Shown here: one piece after another, positions 7,784 through 16,390 of the stretch
Numbering within the stretch: position 1 is the first letter of the stretch
How the letters are laid out: each line of letters starts with the position of its first letter
Origin: Saprospiraceae bacterium
Lineage (GTDB): Bacteria; Bacteroidota; Bacteroidia; Chitinophagales; Saprospiraceae
NCBI GenBank assembly: GCA_026982695.1
Contig: JALSGS010000021.1
Coordinates: 124,001-188,000, forward strand
DNA: 64,000 nucleotides
Direction of reading: 5' to 3'
The notes under the pieces: model-generated
The model's database searches: none
What the model saw: the letters and a program-made list of their open reading frames with translations, nothing else
Told to the model about the DNA's origin: nothing
Made by a program: the position numbers and the translations under genes

Positions 7784-9301
7784 ATGAAACTTGGCCTTTC
7801 GGCAAATGCTTCCCTGTGCCCATCGCCCCGCCATTTCTACTCAGTACAGTGGCTGTGGGTACTCATGGTAAGCACGTTGACCTTGAGCTCTTGCCACTTG
7901 TTCAAGCCAGTACCCAAAAAAGAGCGACAAGCCGATGAGGAGCTCGGTGAAATTGTGGGAAAACGCATCTGGAACCCCGAAACCCAATCGTGGGAGCCTG
8001 TACGCGAGGTCTCTGGCCCCATGGACACCCTCAAATGGACTCAGTTGCCACCCGAGGCATATCCGCCCATTTTGTCCACACCTGAAGTGCGTCGACGAGC
8101 CGGTCAATCGCTACCCGAAGACACAGAGGTAAAAGATCGATATCGCGTAGCACTTTTGCTCCCTTTCATGACACATCGCAACAATCCAGAACAGATCAAA
8201 ATATACAAACACAGCTATTGGGCGCTGCACTTTTACGCAGGTGCACAACTGGCCGTAGAAGATCTCCAGCAAACGGAACAGGGCGCACCACTCGACCTCT
8301 ATGTACTTGATACCAAAGCTGCTACCCAACACACTCGACAGCTGTTGGCTTCCAACCCTGATTTGGCGAAAGCCGATTTGATCATTGGCCCCTACCGTGC
8401 CCAAAATGTGCGCTTAGCTGCCAAATTTGGCAACGCCCAGGGCAAAGTAGTCGTGGCACCATGGGCTGCAATGCCTGGACTGACAGAAAACAATGAATAT
8501 TTCGTCCAAGCCAACCCCTCGCTACAGCGGCACTGCAGTGCCCTGATATGGCATGCACTCGAGTCACGGACCGACTCATCCGAGATTGTGGTGGTCGTAC
8601 GCGATGATCCAGTCGAGTTGCACTTGCTACCGATTTTTCGCGAAGCCGCATGGGAGTTCGCTGGCACACGCGATACCGTCATGTTTCAAGAGTTTGTCGT
8701 TAAAGATACTACCTCCGACTATCACCAGTTCAAGATTGGGCCTATGATAGCGCCCAAAGGGCAAACAATTTTTATTGTACCCTCATGGTCTGATGAAAAA
8801 TTCGTATACGAGCTGTTGCGACAGCTGCTCATCGCTCAGCAATATACTGGCGATCCACTCAACCCCATTGCACAGGATAGAGAGGTCGTCGTATATGGCA
8901 TGCCACAATGGGCCGATTTCGAACGAATCGATCTGGACTTTTACGAAAAACTACACGTGCGCATCAGTACGCCCTTTTACATAGACAAAGGAAAAGAAGC
9001 TGTGCGCCAATTCAGGCAACGCTACTTCGAACGATTCGGCACATTGCCCACACAAGCTGCTTACTTGGGCTACGACATCACCTATTACTTCTGCAAGCAA
9101 CTCCTCCAATTCGGCACGCGTTTTCAAAAAGTGCTCGACGCCCATCCATGGGAAGGCTTACATATGCGATTTGAGGTAGAACCAGTACCTGCCACGCCTT
9201 TACCTAATATGGAAACACTAGAACGCGTAGATCGATACGAAAACAGTGCGCTCTACTTGTTACAGTTCAAGGAATATCATTTTCAACCGATCGCCCAATG
9301 A
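7784..9301 (+). CDS. Lipoprotein with type 1 periplasmic-binding fold
   Basis: 505 residues from the ATG at 7784; ATGs at 7772 and 7724 are alternatives. The hydrophobic segment before STLTLSSC (Cys at about residue 37) looks like a lipoprotein signal, preceded by a long n-region whose codons for LSANA come from the dispersed word at 7794. From about residue 115 the protein reads as a Leu/Ile/Val-binding-protein-like fold: YRVALLLPF, HFYAGAQLAVEDL, DLYVLDTKA, ADLIIGPYRAQNVRLAA, KVVVAPWA, and a C-terminal GYDITYYF. In Bacteroidota, related proteins often carry LysM domains in front; none is visible here, and a proline-rich region takes its place. No transporter genes flank it, so a role in envelope or peptidoglycan maintenance is as likely as transport. 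It overlaps the next gene by 4 nt. Confidence 0.72.
   Translation: MKLGLSANASLCPSPRHFYSVQWLWVLMVSTLTLSSCHLFKPVPKKERQADEELGEIVGKRIWNPETQSWEPVREVSGPMDTLKWTQLPPEAYPPILSTPEVRRRAGQSLPEDTEVKDRYRVALLLPFMTHRNNPEQIKIYKHSYWALHFYAGAQLAVEDLQQTEQGAPLDLYVLDTKAATQHTRQLLASNPDLAKADLIIGPYRAQNVRLAAKFGNAQGKVVVAPWAAMPGLTENNEYFVQANPSLQRHCSALIWHALESRTDSSEIVVVVRDDPVELHLLPIFREAAWEFAGTRDTVMFQEFVVKDTTSDYHQFKIGPMIAPKGQTIFIVPSWSDEKFVYELLRQLLIAQQYTGDPLNPIAQDREVVVYGMPQWADFERIDLDFYEKLHVRISTPFYIDKGKEAVRQFRQRYFERFGTLPTQAAYLGYDITYYFCKQLLQFGTRFQKVLDAHPWEGLHMRFEVEPVPATPLPNMETLERVDRYENSALYLLQFKEYHFQPIAQ
7794..7806 (-). repeat. Copy of 13-bp dispersed word TTTGCCGAAAGGC
   Basis: Exact copy in reverse orientation (plus strand GCCTTTCGGCAAA, followed by TG). 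It sits inside the N-terminal coding region of the binding-fold lipoprotein, where it encodes LSAN. Confidence 0.7.
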
Positions 9302-9936
9302 AGCCCGAACGCTTGTCACGTATCCGCACTGTAGTACAACGCCGACAAGGCAACATCACTGTAGTATTGGAGAATGTGCATGACCCCCACAATATCGGTG
9401 CGGTGCTGCGTTCGTGTGAATCGGTAGGGCTGGTCGAAATCTTCGTGCTGTATTCCGAGCCCCAGCTCGATCAAGAACGACTACTGCTGGGCAAACGCAC
9501 TGCGGCTGGAGCGCGCAAATGGGTAGACGTGCACTTTTACACCGATGTAGAAGCCTGCTTTGACCATGTACGCACACACTACAAACAGATATGGGGCACA
9601 CACCTAGGCACAAAGGCTGTAGATCTATACGACATAGATCTCACACAATCAGTAGCACTGGTATTTGGCAATGAACACAACGGGCTCAGCCAAGAAGCTC
9701 TGGCTCATTGTGATGACAACTTTGTGATACCCCAAATGGGTTTTGTGCAGAGCCTCAATATCAGTGTAGCGTGTGCTGTGACACTATACGAAGCGCTGCG
9801 ACAACGACGTGCAGCAGGCATGTACGGCCCCGACAACCCCACCATGAGCCCAGAGGCACGCCGTGCTCTGCTCGATGAATACATCCGAAGACACGATGCC
9901 CGATCGAAAAACAGATCGGTGCCAAAGATCAAGTAA
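9298..9936 (+). CDS. TrmH-type tRNA/rRNA 2'-O-methyltransferase (SpoU family)
   Basis: 212 residues, translationally coupled (ATGA overlap) to the lipoprotein gene. All three SPOUT trefoil-knot motifs are clear: ENVHDPHNIGAVLRSCESVG with the catalytic Arg, ALVFGNEHNGLS, and FVQSLNISVACAVTLYE. The short C-terminal tail and N-terminal helix resemble TrmH, the tRNA Gm18 methyltransferase, more than the rRNA enzyme RlmB, which has a larger N-terminal substrate-binding domain. The exact target is inferred, not proved. Confidence 0.88.
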   Translation: MKPERLSRIRTVVQRRQGNITVVLENVHDPHNIGAVLRSCESVGLVEIFVLYSEPQLDQERLLLGKRTAAGARKWVDVHFYTDVEACFDHVRTHYKQIWGTHLGTKAVDLYDIDLTQSVALVFGNEHNGLSQEALAHCDDNFVIPQMGFVQSLNISVACAVTLYEALRQRRAAGMYGPDNPTMSPEARRALLDEYIRRHDARSKNRSVPKIK

Positions 9937-10120
9937 CTCCGAACTCGAGTATGTCCACGACAACCGCCATCATTCCATCACTATTCTTGGATACACCGCC
10001 TCCATCCCAATTTAGCCCTTATACAACTTCTACCAAGGTACATTGCACGACACAATTGCCCCTAAACAAGCTTCTAAGGCCAGGCAAACTGCTATCTTTA
10101 TGGCTCGGAGCAAACGCCAT

Positions 10121-10134
10121 GCGCCATATGGCGC
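10121..10134. repeat. Perfect 14-bp palindrome upstream of ompH
   Basis: GCGCCATATGGCGC reads the same on both strands. It lies 51 nt before the ompH start, inside a 248-nt gap, and is followed by more GCGC. It could be an operator or simply a restriction-like palindrome. No second copy was noticed. Confidence 0.4.
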
Positions 10135-10184
10135 GCGCGCAACAAGAAGCAAGTTATTTTTTAATGACCAGTTACATCAAGTAC

Positions 10185-10706
10185 ATGAAGTACAAAACCA
10201 CGCAATTCATTCTCACCCTCATATGCCTACTGGGTATCACACAAAGCAGTTGGGCTCAAATCAAATTTGGAACATTGAACGCTCAGGCATTACTGGCTGA
10301 GCATCCAAAAATTCAAGCAGCAGACAAAGAGCTGGAAGCCTACTACAACCAACTGGTAGAAGAAGGCAAAAAAAAGGCAGCTGCCTTTGAGCAAGAGTAC
10401 CTAGCATTTATACAACAATACCAAGCTGGTGAACTGGCACCAGCTGAGGCCCAGAAAAAGCAGGAAGCAATAGCAAAAAAACAGCAAGAGCTACAACAGC
10501 TGGAAGCCGAAATCGCACAAAAAGTAGAAGCCCTTCGCCAAGAATTATACGAGCCTGTACTTAAAGAAGTACAAGCTGCTATAGAAGCCGTGGGCAAAAC
10601 ACATGGTTATACATTCATATTCGATACCAGCACCTACCTGAGCGTACTCTTTGCCGACAGTGCTATAGATGTCTCTAGTTTGGTAAAAACTCAGCTAGGC
10701 CTGTAA
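10185..10706 (+). CDS. OmpH/Skp-family periplasmic chaperone
   Basis: 173 residues from the ATG at 10185; a longer in-frame extension back to 9951 has no secretion-like or conserved sequence. The signal peptide MKYKTTQFILTLICLLG..SSWAQ ends in a clean A-x-A-like site. The mature protein opens with IKFGTLNAQALLAEHPKIQAADKEL, the usual OmpH start, and continues as a long Glu/Lys/Gln/Ala-rich coiled coil (about 55-125) before the C-terminal strand region YTFIFDTSTYLSVLFADSAIDVSSLV. OmpH/Skp proteins hold unfolded outer-membrane proteins in the periplasm as trimers. The gene converges with the M50 protease gene with only 12 nt between. Confidence 0.88.
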   Translation: MKYKTTQFILTLICLLGITQSSWAQIKFGTLNAQALLAEHPKIQAADKELEAYYNQLVEEGKKKAAAFEQEYLAFIQQYQAGELAPAEAQKKQEAIAKKQQELQQLEAEIAQKVEALRQELYEPVLKEVQAAIEAVGKTHGYTFIFDTSTYLSVLFADSAIDVSSLVKTQLGL

Positions 10707-10718
10707 GCACTATTGGCC

Positions 10719-11837
10719 TTAGTGGAGCAAGTGCCCCAATACTTTTGCTTTTTCCCAATCCAACACACCCTGCAAGTGCTCGCGTGATATGACGGGCAAC
10801 AGCGGCAGGTGATGCTGCTCCATAAGCTTGAGTGCTTGAGATAATGGCTGATCAGGTTGGAGCACATGGGGTATCACCTGTGCCAAAGATCCTATAGGTG
10901 CTGCACGCATCTGGGGCTGAGTCTGTAGATGCCGCAATAATGCCTTCTCAGAAAGCACCTGCTGAGGCCATCCCTTAGCGTCGGCAATGAGGAAGTTCGA
11001 CTCACCTGTCTGGGCCATGAGATGTAGCACCAAGCCAGCGGGGTCAGTTTGTCGTAGTAATGTGAAACGCCGCCGCATCAACTTACTTACAGGCACTTTA
11101 CGCAGCACTTCCCAATCTTTCACATACGCATACTCCCTCGAAGCAGTAGTGAATATAAACACGGAGATCAGACCCAGTATGAGATCAAACTGAACCAATG
11201 CCAATACCAACAGCCCCATAGCAATACCCTGCCCCAAATAGGCGGCAATGCGCGTAGCAGTAAGGCGCGACCATCTGAAAGAAAGAAGCGCGCGCACTAC
11301 ACGCCCACCATCAAGTGGAAAGGCCGGTAACATGTTGAATGCTGCAACAAACAAATTAGTAAAAGCCAATGCCGGTAGAAAATTGGCTTCGTATAAAAAC
11401 AAAGCCCCTGAAGGATGTATCAGTGAAGCAGCAGCCTGAGCTACCCAATATTCGCGCTGCCACGAGAGCCACATCCACAAACCAAAACCCAAAACTACAT
11501 TTACTGCAGGGCCCGCAATAGCCACTAACAATTCTTCTGTGGGCTTTTCCGGCATATGTGCCAAACGCGCCACACCACCAATAGGCAGCAAAGTGATGTC
11601 GTACGTGCGGATGCCATAATACCGAGCAGTAAGGGCATGTCCGAATTCGTGTAGCACTACACATGCAAATAACGCAATCATAAATAGCCCTAACCACAAG
11701 ATATGGGGCCAGCTCATACCTGCACTAAAGCCTACATAACCCACCCAGGTAAAGAGCAGAAAAAAACTCCAGTGGACGCGCACCGGAATGCCAAATAGTC
11801 GAAAAATATTAAAGGCGCCGCGCATATGTCGTGCCAT
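10719..11837 (-). CDS. Site-2 protease-like M50 metalloprotease with CBS pair
   Basis: 372 residues. The N-terminal half is a polytopic membrane domain with the zinc motif VVLHEFGHA and the second-site motif NMLPAFPLDGGRVVRALL. The C-terminal part from about 255 is soluble and resembles two CBS repeats (KVPVSKLMRRRFTLLRQTDP and GSLAQVIPHVLQPDQPLSQAL..LPVI), which in this subfamily (SpoIVFB-like) sense nucleotides. An intramembrane protease cutting membrane-bound regulators is the family role; the substrate is unknown. Starting at Met5 is equally possible. Confidence 0.87.
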   Translation of the reverse strand: MARHMRGAFNIFRLFGIPVRVHWSFFLLFTWVGYVGFSAGMSWPHILWLGLFMIALFACVVLHEFGHALTARYYGIRTYDITLLPIGGVARLAHMPEKPTEELLVAIAGPAVNVVLGFGLWMWLSWQREYWVAQAAASLIHPSGALFLYEANFLPALAFTNLFVAAFNMLPAFPLDGGRVVRALLSFRWSRLTATRIAAYLGQGIAMGLLVLALVQFDLILGLISVFIFTTASREYAYVKDWEVLRKVPVSKLMRRRFTLLRQTDPAGLVLHLMAQTGESNFLIADAKGWPQQVLSEKALLRHLQTQPQMRAAPIGSLAQVIPHVLQPDQPLSQALKLMEQHHLPLLPVISREHLQGVLDWEKAKVLGHLLH

Positions 11838-11913
11838 TTTTTCCTTTGACGAATCACATTACCACGCACCTAACAGTGGTACGCTAACATCTGTTGATCA
11901 AATTTGAGCTTTT

Positions 11914-11956
11914 CCAAAAAAACAAGCCACTACTCCAACAACACAGTAGTGGCTTA
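11914..11956 (-). terminator. Intrinsic terminator after the acyl-CoA dehydrogenase gene
   Basis: AAGCCACTACT (11924-11934) pairs with AGTAGTGGCTT (11945-11955). On the minus strand the stem is followed by a T-run, as expected for transcripts from the dehydrogenase gene that ends at 11978. Confidence 0.82.
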
Positions 11957-11977
11957 CTCACACAGATGTGCTAGCTA

Positions 11978-13165
11978 TTAAAGTCTCTGTTCGTATTGGG
12001 CACCAAATATAGGAATGTATAGCTGGCCTTTGAGGATATTGCGCGCAATGACCAAGCGCTGAATCTCATTAGTACCTTCATAAATCTGGGTGATCTTGGC
12101 ATCGCGCATGAGCCGCTCTACGTGGTACTCCTTCACATACCCATACCCTCCGTGAATTTGCACTGCCTCCACCGTATGACGCATGGCCACATCCGAGGCA
12201 TACATTTTAGCCATTGCCGCAGCAGGGCCATAGGGCAATCCCTGATCTTTTAGCCAAGCTGCCCGATATACCAACAGGCGAGCTGCTTCAATTTCAGTAG
12301 CCATATCTGCCAACTTGAAAGCAATGGCCTGATGCTCACTAATGGGCCTGCCGAAAGCCTTGCGCACTTTGGAGTAGGCCAAAGCGCGTTCATATGCACC
12401 TGCTGCAATACCTAAGGCCTGTGCCGCAATGCCAATGCGGCCCCCATCAAGCGTTTGCATGGCAAATTTGAAGCCGAAGCCATCCTCAGCAATTCGATTT
12501 TCCTTGGGCACCTGCACATCTTGATACATAATCGAGCAGGTATCAGAAGCGCGAATACCTAACTTGTCTTCCTTAGGACCAATTTGCACACCAGGCCAAT
12601 CTGCTTCTACTATCAGTGCATTGATGCCCCGATGGCGCAATTCCGGATGACTTTGGGCCATGACTAAATGCACCTTCGAAGTCGACCCATTCGTAATCCA
12701 GTTTTTGGTACCGTTGAGCAAGTAGTGATTTCCTCGGTCTTCAGCCGTAGTGCGCTGACTAGTGGCATCACTACCAGCTTCGGGCTCGGAAAGACAAAAC
12801 GATCCGATCCACTCACCCGTAGCTAATTTAGTCAGATACTTTTGCTTTTGTGTCTCAGTGCCATACCGCTCTAGCCCCCAGCATACCAGTGAATTATTGA
12901 CCGACATAATGACGGCACACGATGGATCTACCTTGGAAATTTCTTCCATGGCCAATACATAAGACAGCGTATCCATACCGCCACCACCGTATTCAGGACT
13001 CACCATCATACCCATAAACCCCAATTCGGCCATCATGCGCACTTGCTCGGTAGGAAATTGGGCTTTGGCGTCACGTTCGATTACGCCGGGAAACAACTCA
13101 TTTTGTGCAAAGTCTCGTGCCGCCTCCTTGACGGCTTGTTGCTCTTCTGTCAGTGAGAAAAACAT
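11978..13165 (-). CDS. Acyl-CoA dehydrogenase (short/branched-chain type)
   Basis: 395 residues, full length for the family. It is a flavoenzyme making trans-2-enoyl-CoA and passing electrons to ETF. Visible signatures are the N-terminal LTEEQQAVKEAARDFAQNELFP, the FAD/substrate motif GSFCLSEPEAGSDA, NGTKNWITNG, the mid-domain KLGIRASDT, and the C-terminal QIHGGYGYVKEYHVERLMRDAKITQIYEGTNEIQ, where the Glu of YEGTNE is the catalytic base of short-chain enzymes. Closest in feel to butyryl-CoA or isobutyryl-CoA dehydrogenases; chain-length preference is not certain. Single transcription unit with a terminator at 11914-11956. Confidence 0.92.
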   Translation of the reverse strand: MFFSLTEEQQAVKEAARDFAQNELFPGVIERDAKAQFPTEQVRMMAELGFMGMMVSPEYGGGGMDTLSYVLAMEEISKVDPSCAVIMSVNNSLVCWGLERYGTETQKQKYLTKLATGEWIGSFCLSEPEAGSDATSQRTTAEDRGNHYLLNGTKNWITNGSTSKVHLVMAQSHPELRHRGINALIVEADWPGVQIGPKEDKLGIRASDTCSIMYQDVQVPKENRIAEDGFGFKFAMQTLDGGRIGIAAQALGIAAGAYERALAYSKVRKAFGRPISEHQAIAFKLADMATEIEAARLLVYRAAWLKDQGLPYGPAAAMAKMYASDVAMRHTVEAVQIHGGYGYVKEYHVERLMRDAKITQIYEGTNEIQRLVIARNILKGQLYIPIFGAQYEQRL

Positions 13166-13686
13166 GGCTCGGTTTATTTGGTGAGGAACAGGCTTGCGCC
13201 AAATTGGTCGGCAAATATCTCTATTTATTTCTCAATACACAACGCAAGCGCAAGTCATCAGCCTGACAGGACACACCCCTGATTTATACTTGGCGAGCAT
13301 TACAGGCCGAGCAAACCAAAAGACTATAGGACGCAAAAGAGTAATGCCCATACATGCTGAACAGCTTGTCATCGAAATTTGAGTCAAAAAAGCCCGATCG
13401 CAAATTGGTTGTCTCTTTACTATTGCCAAAATGTTTAGTACTTATCATCTTATTGGGCAATCTGTTTTGTATTTTTACAAAAAACCATCACAACTACTAT
13501 AGACGTACTATGATATAATCTATTTGCATGTAGCGTTGTTCATAAGGCAGAAAAAGTGTAATTAAGGACACCAACTGGCATTTTCACCTAGCCACTACAC
13601 ATTCACCAATTGTTTTCCACACTCACCAGTTCGCCTGATTTTGTACTTTCGAGTAGCAATATTTTATTAGAAAAACGATGTAGCTC
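13166..13686. other. 521-nt intergenic region, divergent promoters expected
   Basis: It lies between the dehydrogenase (minus) and the subtilase (plus). Frames of 62 and 65 codons on the two strands overlap one another and resemble nothing known. The stretch is AT-rich, with a 7-bp A/T hairpin (TTTTGTA at 13465-13471 with TACAAAA at 13476-13482). I find no exact TAnnTTTG box. A near match, TACTTTCG, lies at 13644-13651, 36 nt before the subtilase start. Confidence 0.45.
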
Positions 13687-15225
13687 ATGTGGGCATTTCT
13701 ATACGAAGCTGGATTTTGGCTTACCCTAAGTGCTTTAATGGCTTGGGTGTTTGTCGCTCGTATGACGCATTGGTATCGATTATTGGTGTGGGCATTTATT
13801 ATTGGGTCCATCGCTTGGAGTACAAGTTGGTTGTTGGGCGTGTGGGGCTTGGGATTTAAACTGTGGGTAGCTGCACGCGACCTTTTTGTAATAGGTCTGG
13901 CATTGCTGGCTGCCACTTTCGTAAAAAAGGCGCCTCAGTCATATCACTGGTTGGCCTGGCTCATTGTGCCATTGACCTTTGTCTTTTTCCACGACAATCT
14001 CAAAGCCACTTTTGCCGAAAGGCCACAAGCTGATGCAGACGAAAATTGGGAAAGTGGCATCCCTCTGGATCCCAATGGAGAGTTGTTGGTAGAATTGCGC
14101 GAACCAGCTGATCCAGGTCTACTCGACGATCTTTCAGATCGCTTTAGTTTGCACATCCGGCCGGCATTTGCACCAGCTCAGCCACAACTCACTCATTTAG
14201 ATGCATGGTATCTCGTCGATGTTCCGCCACAGGTTGAGGTGGCAAAAGTCAAAGAGGCCTTGTCGGCGCTCAAAGCTGTAGTTTGGGTAGAAGAAAATGA
14301 ACGAATGCAGCTCGCACCCATAGTAGTGCAGCCTATGGCGACTTTCAAACACAATCTAGTAGTCAACGATCCTGAGGCTTCCAAGCAGTGGGGGCTGAGT
14401 CCTATTGGCGTCCCACGGTTATATGCCTTATTGCACAAAGTCCAACCTCAAAAAAAGGCATTAATCGCCATACTGGATTCAGGGGTAGATGCACGTCATG
14501 AAGACATAAAAGGGCAATACCATTCTCTGGCTCCGCGCCACGATCGCGACCGGCTAGGGCACGGCACACACTGTGCTGGCATTGCTGCGGCAGTGACCAA
14601 CAATCACATCGGCATTGCCAGCCCCGTACCACATCCGCGTTTTGCAGCGCTAATGAGCATCAAGGTGTTATCGGACAATGGCAGTGGCACCCAACGCGAG
14701 ATTATAGCAGGCATTGTGCAAGCTGTAGATGCTGGTGCCGATGTGATCAATCTCTCATTAGGTGGGCCGAGTACTACTGCGCGGCAACGCGCATATAGGC
14801 AAGCAGTGCAATATGCAGATGCTCGAGGCACCATTATAGTGGCTGCAGCGGGTAATGCCAATCGAGATGCTCGCCTGTTTGCCCCTGCCAATGTCAAAGG
14901 CATCATTGCGGTAGCTGCTGTAGATACTACGCTGCACAAAGCTTCCTTTTCCAACTCGGTCGCCCATTTGCAGATGCCCCTTGCTGCACCCGGCACTGCA
15001 ATCTATTCTACGCTGCCCAACAATCGCTATCAGGCATTAAGCGGCACTTCGATGGCTGCGCCTATAGTGACGAGCATCGTGGCGCTGATGAAATCGCTGC
15101 ACCCCCAACTGACCACCTCACAAGCCTGGGAGATCCTTCATCAGACAGGACGCAATACACCTGACGGCAATGCTACAGGCCGCTTGATTCAAGCTGACAA
15201 GGCCTTAGCCCAATTACTCGAGTAA
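13687..15225 (+). CDS. Membrane-anchored subtilisin-like serine protease
   Basis: 512 residues. The first 105 or so residues form about four hydrophobic helices (starting MWAFLYEAGFWLTLSALMAWV) rather than a signal peptide. A propeptide-like region (about 120-220) follows, then a peptidase S8 domain: Asp in AILDSGVD, His in LGHGTHCAGIAA, the oxyanion Asn in VAAAGNAN and Ser in ALSGTSMAAPIV. All three catalytic residues are present, so an active protease tethered to the inner membrane is likely. The multi-helix N-terminus is unusual for subtilases, which are normally secreted. The codons for TFAERP come from a copy of the dispersed word at 14011. The gene converges on the Spo0M-like gene. Confidence 0.88.
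   Translation: MWAFLYEAGFWLTLSALMAWVFVARMTHWYRLLVWAFIIGSIAWSTSWLLGVWGLGFKLWVAARDLFVIGLALLAATFVKKAPQSYHWLAWLIVPLTFVFFHDNLKATFAERPQADADENWESGIPLDPNGELLVELREPADPGLLDDLSDRFSLHIRPAFAPAQPQLTHLDAWYLVDVPPQVEVAKVKEALSALKAVVWVEENERMQLAPIVVQPMATFKHNLVVNDPEASKQWGLSPIGVPRLYALLHKVQPQKKALIAILDSGVDARHEDIKGQYHSLAPRHDRDRLGHGTHCAGIAAAVTNNHIGIASPVPHPRFAALMSIKVLSDNGSGTQREIIAGIVQAVDAGADVINLSLGGPSTTARQRAYRQAVQYADARGTIIVAAAGNANRDARLFAPANVKGIIAVAAVDTTLHKASFSNSVAHLQMPLAAPGTAIYSTLPNNRYQALSGTSMAAPIVTSIVALMKSLHPQLTTSQAWEILHQTGRNTPDGNATGRLIQADKALAQLLE
14011..14023 (+). repeat. Copy of 13-bp dispersed word TTTGCCGAAAGGC
   Basis: Exact forward copy inside the membrane-anchored subtilase gene, encoding FAER(P). Confidence 0.7.
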
Positions 15226-15246
15226 CTGGATCGTGAAAAGCAATTA

Positions 15247-15717
15247 TTACTTCAATACCACGGGTATTGAAACAAAGGGGTTAAGTGCTGTGCCTGCTAC
15301 CGTTGCCTCAACTTCGAGGCGATAATGTGCTTCTACCTTGCTCACCCATTTAGCCAGTTGTATCAAGGGGCGAGCTAAGGGGCTGCGCTGCGCCCACATG
15401 TCTGCGGGGGAAGCAAGGTGTTGGAATGGAAGGGAAAACTCGATTTCCATAACTTCCCCTGGCAGCACCTCAAAGGGGCCGTCGATATTTAGCTCGCCCA
15501 ACAAATGCTCATCCACCAAGCGATCCTTACCTCGCCCTCGTCCATAGCGTTCGATCAATGCCAAGCGGATATGCGTCACTTGCTGAGGGCTCATCGAGGA
15601 TAAGCGAAGAAGCCCTTTTAGCTGGCCGGTGTGAATAGCAATTTCGTCGGGCACCTCTACCTCGATCTTTACTCCCTCGATGCCAAGCCATTGCTTTACT
15701 CTTTCTATCATGGACAT
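15247..15717 (-). CDS. Spo0M-like arrestin-fold protein
   Basis: 156 residues with no signal peptide. It starts MIERVKQWLGIEGVKIEVEVPDEI and continues with alternating beta-strands, including GQLKGLLRLSSMSPQQVTHIRLALIERY and EVLPGEVMEIEFSLPF. This matches the N-terminal arrestin-like part of sporulation-control protein Spo0M, found widely in non-sporulating bacteria, where its role is unclear. It lies downstream of the conserved unknown gene at 15813-16325, and the pair is probably one transcript. A perfect 9-bp hairpin (15251-15259 with 15263-15271) overlaps its stop codon and may help end transcription. Confidence 0.7.
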   Translation of the reverse strand: MSMIERVKQWLGIEGVKIEVEVPDEIAIHTGQLKGLLRLSSMSPQQVTHIRLALIERYGRGRGKDRLVDEHLLGELNIDGPFEVLPGEVMEIEFSLPFQHLASPADMWAQRSPLARPLIQLAKWVSKVEAHYRLEVEATVAGTALNPFVSIPVVLK

Positions 15718-15812
15718 ATGGCTTTTCCTTTTGAGGAAAGGTGACGCCCTCAGGCATCAGCTCTACACCAAATTCGACCAACACGCTCTGGCTACAGCCA
15801 ACTGTAAGGAGA

Positions 15813-16325
15813 TCATACCATTCTGCTGTGCCAGCTTTCTGATAAGGGCTTGACAAAATGCCGGCGCAATGCATCTAACGTAGATACCAGTGTATCAAAT
15901 ACCAGTGTGCGATCGTCGATCTCGCCTTTAGCATAACGTGCAGCAAACTCGTCGCGCAAAGCGGTTTGCACTTGATCTCCATCCCACCAGGCAAAGCGCA
16001 TGCGCTCGAACAGTTGAATGTCAAAATCAGCTTCTACCTGCTTGAGCAATCGCACCGATGCATCGATAGAGCAGCCCCCTACTCCCACATGCCGCTCGTC
16101 GGCCACCAGTACTACAAACTGATTGAGCAACACACCTGCCCAAGCCGGCACGGGTTGGCCATGACTTTTCCAGCTGTGCGCGAAGGTGGCCAATACGTCA
16201 TTTAGCTGTTGGGTCTCCTCGGGGCTTAGTGCCCTATTGGCGAGATATACCCAAACACGACTTTCAGCTGCTAAAGTTACCGGTAATTGAGTTGTTAAAT
16301 CAATACTTTTCAATGAGACATTCAT
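15813..16325 (-). CDS. Conserved Bacteroidota protein of unknown function
   Basis: 170 residues, soluble and slightly acidic. After about 20 residues it reads SRVWVYLANRALSPEETQQL, then an amphipathic helix, WAGVLLNQFVVLVADERHVGVGGCSIDASVRLLKQVEADF and ELF..MRFAWWDGDQVQ. I recall similar Bacteroidota proteins, sometimes mislabelled as ABC transporter ATPase, sharing the GCSIDASVRL-type motif. No Walker motif is present, so that label is not justified. Function unknown. It is upstream of the Spo0M-like gene with 95 nt between. Confidence 0.7.
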   Translation of the reverse strand: MNVSLKSIDLTTQLPVTLAAESRVWVYLANRALSPEETQQLNDVLATFAHSWKSHGQPVPAWAGVLLNQFVVLVADERHVGVGGCSIDASVRLLKQVEADFDIQLFERMRFAWWDGDQVQTALRDEFAARYAKGEIDDRTLVFDTLVSTLDALRRHFVKPLSESWHSRMV

Positions 16326-16336
16326 TCGTTCTGAAT

Positions 16337-16344
16337 TACTTTTG
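16337..16344 (+). promoter_or_regulatory. Possible -7 box for the SDR gene
   Basis: TACTTTTG matches TAnnTTTG exactly, 47 nt before the ATG at 16391. No clear TTG lies at the right distance upstream, so only the -7 element is supported. Confidence 0.35.
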
Positions 16345-16390
16345 CAATGATTAATTACCGTTTTTACGCTACAAATATCGATAGCATTGC

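Noticed and set aside
7651-7938. 95-codon frame between guaA and the binding-fold lipoprotein
   Set aside because: It overlaps the guaA stop, crosses the GC hairpin, and runs into the lipoprotein gene in another frame without any recognisable sequence.
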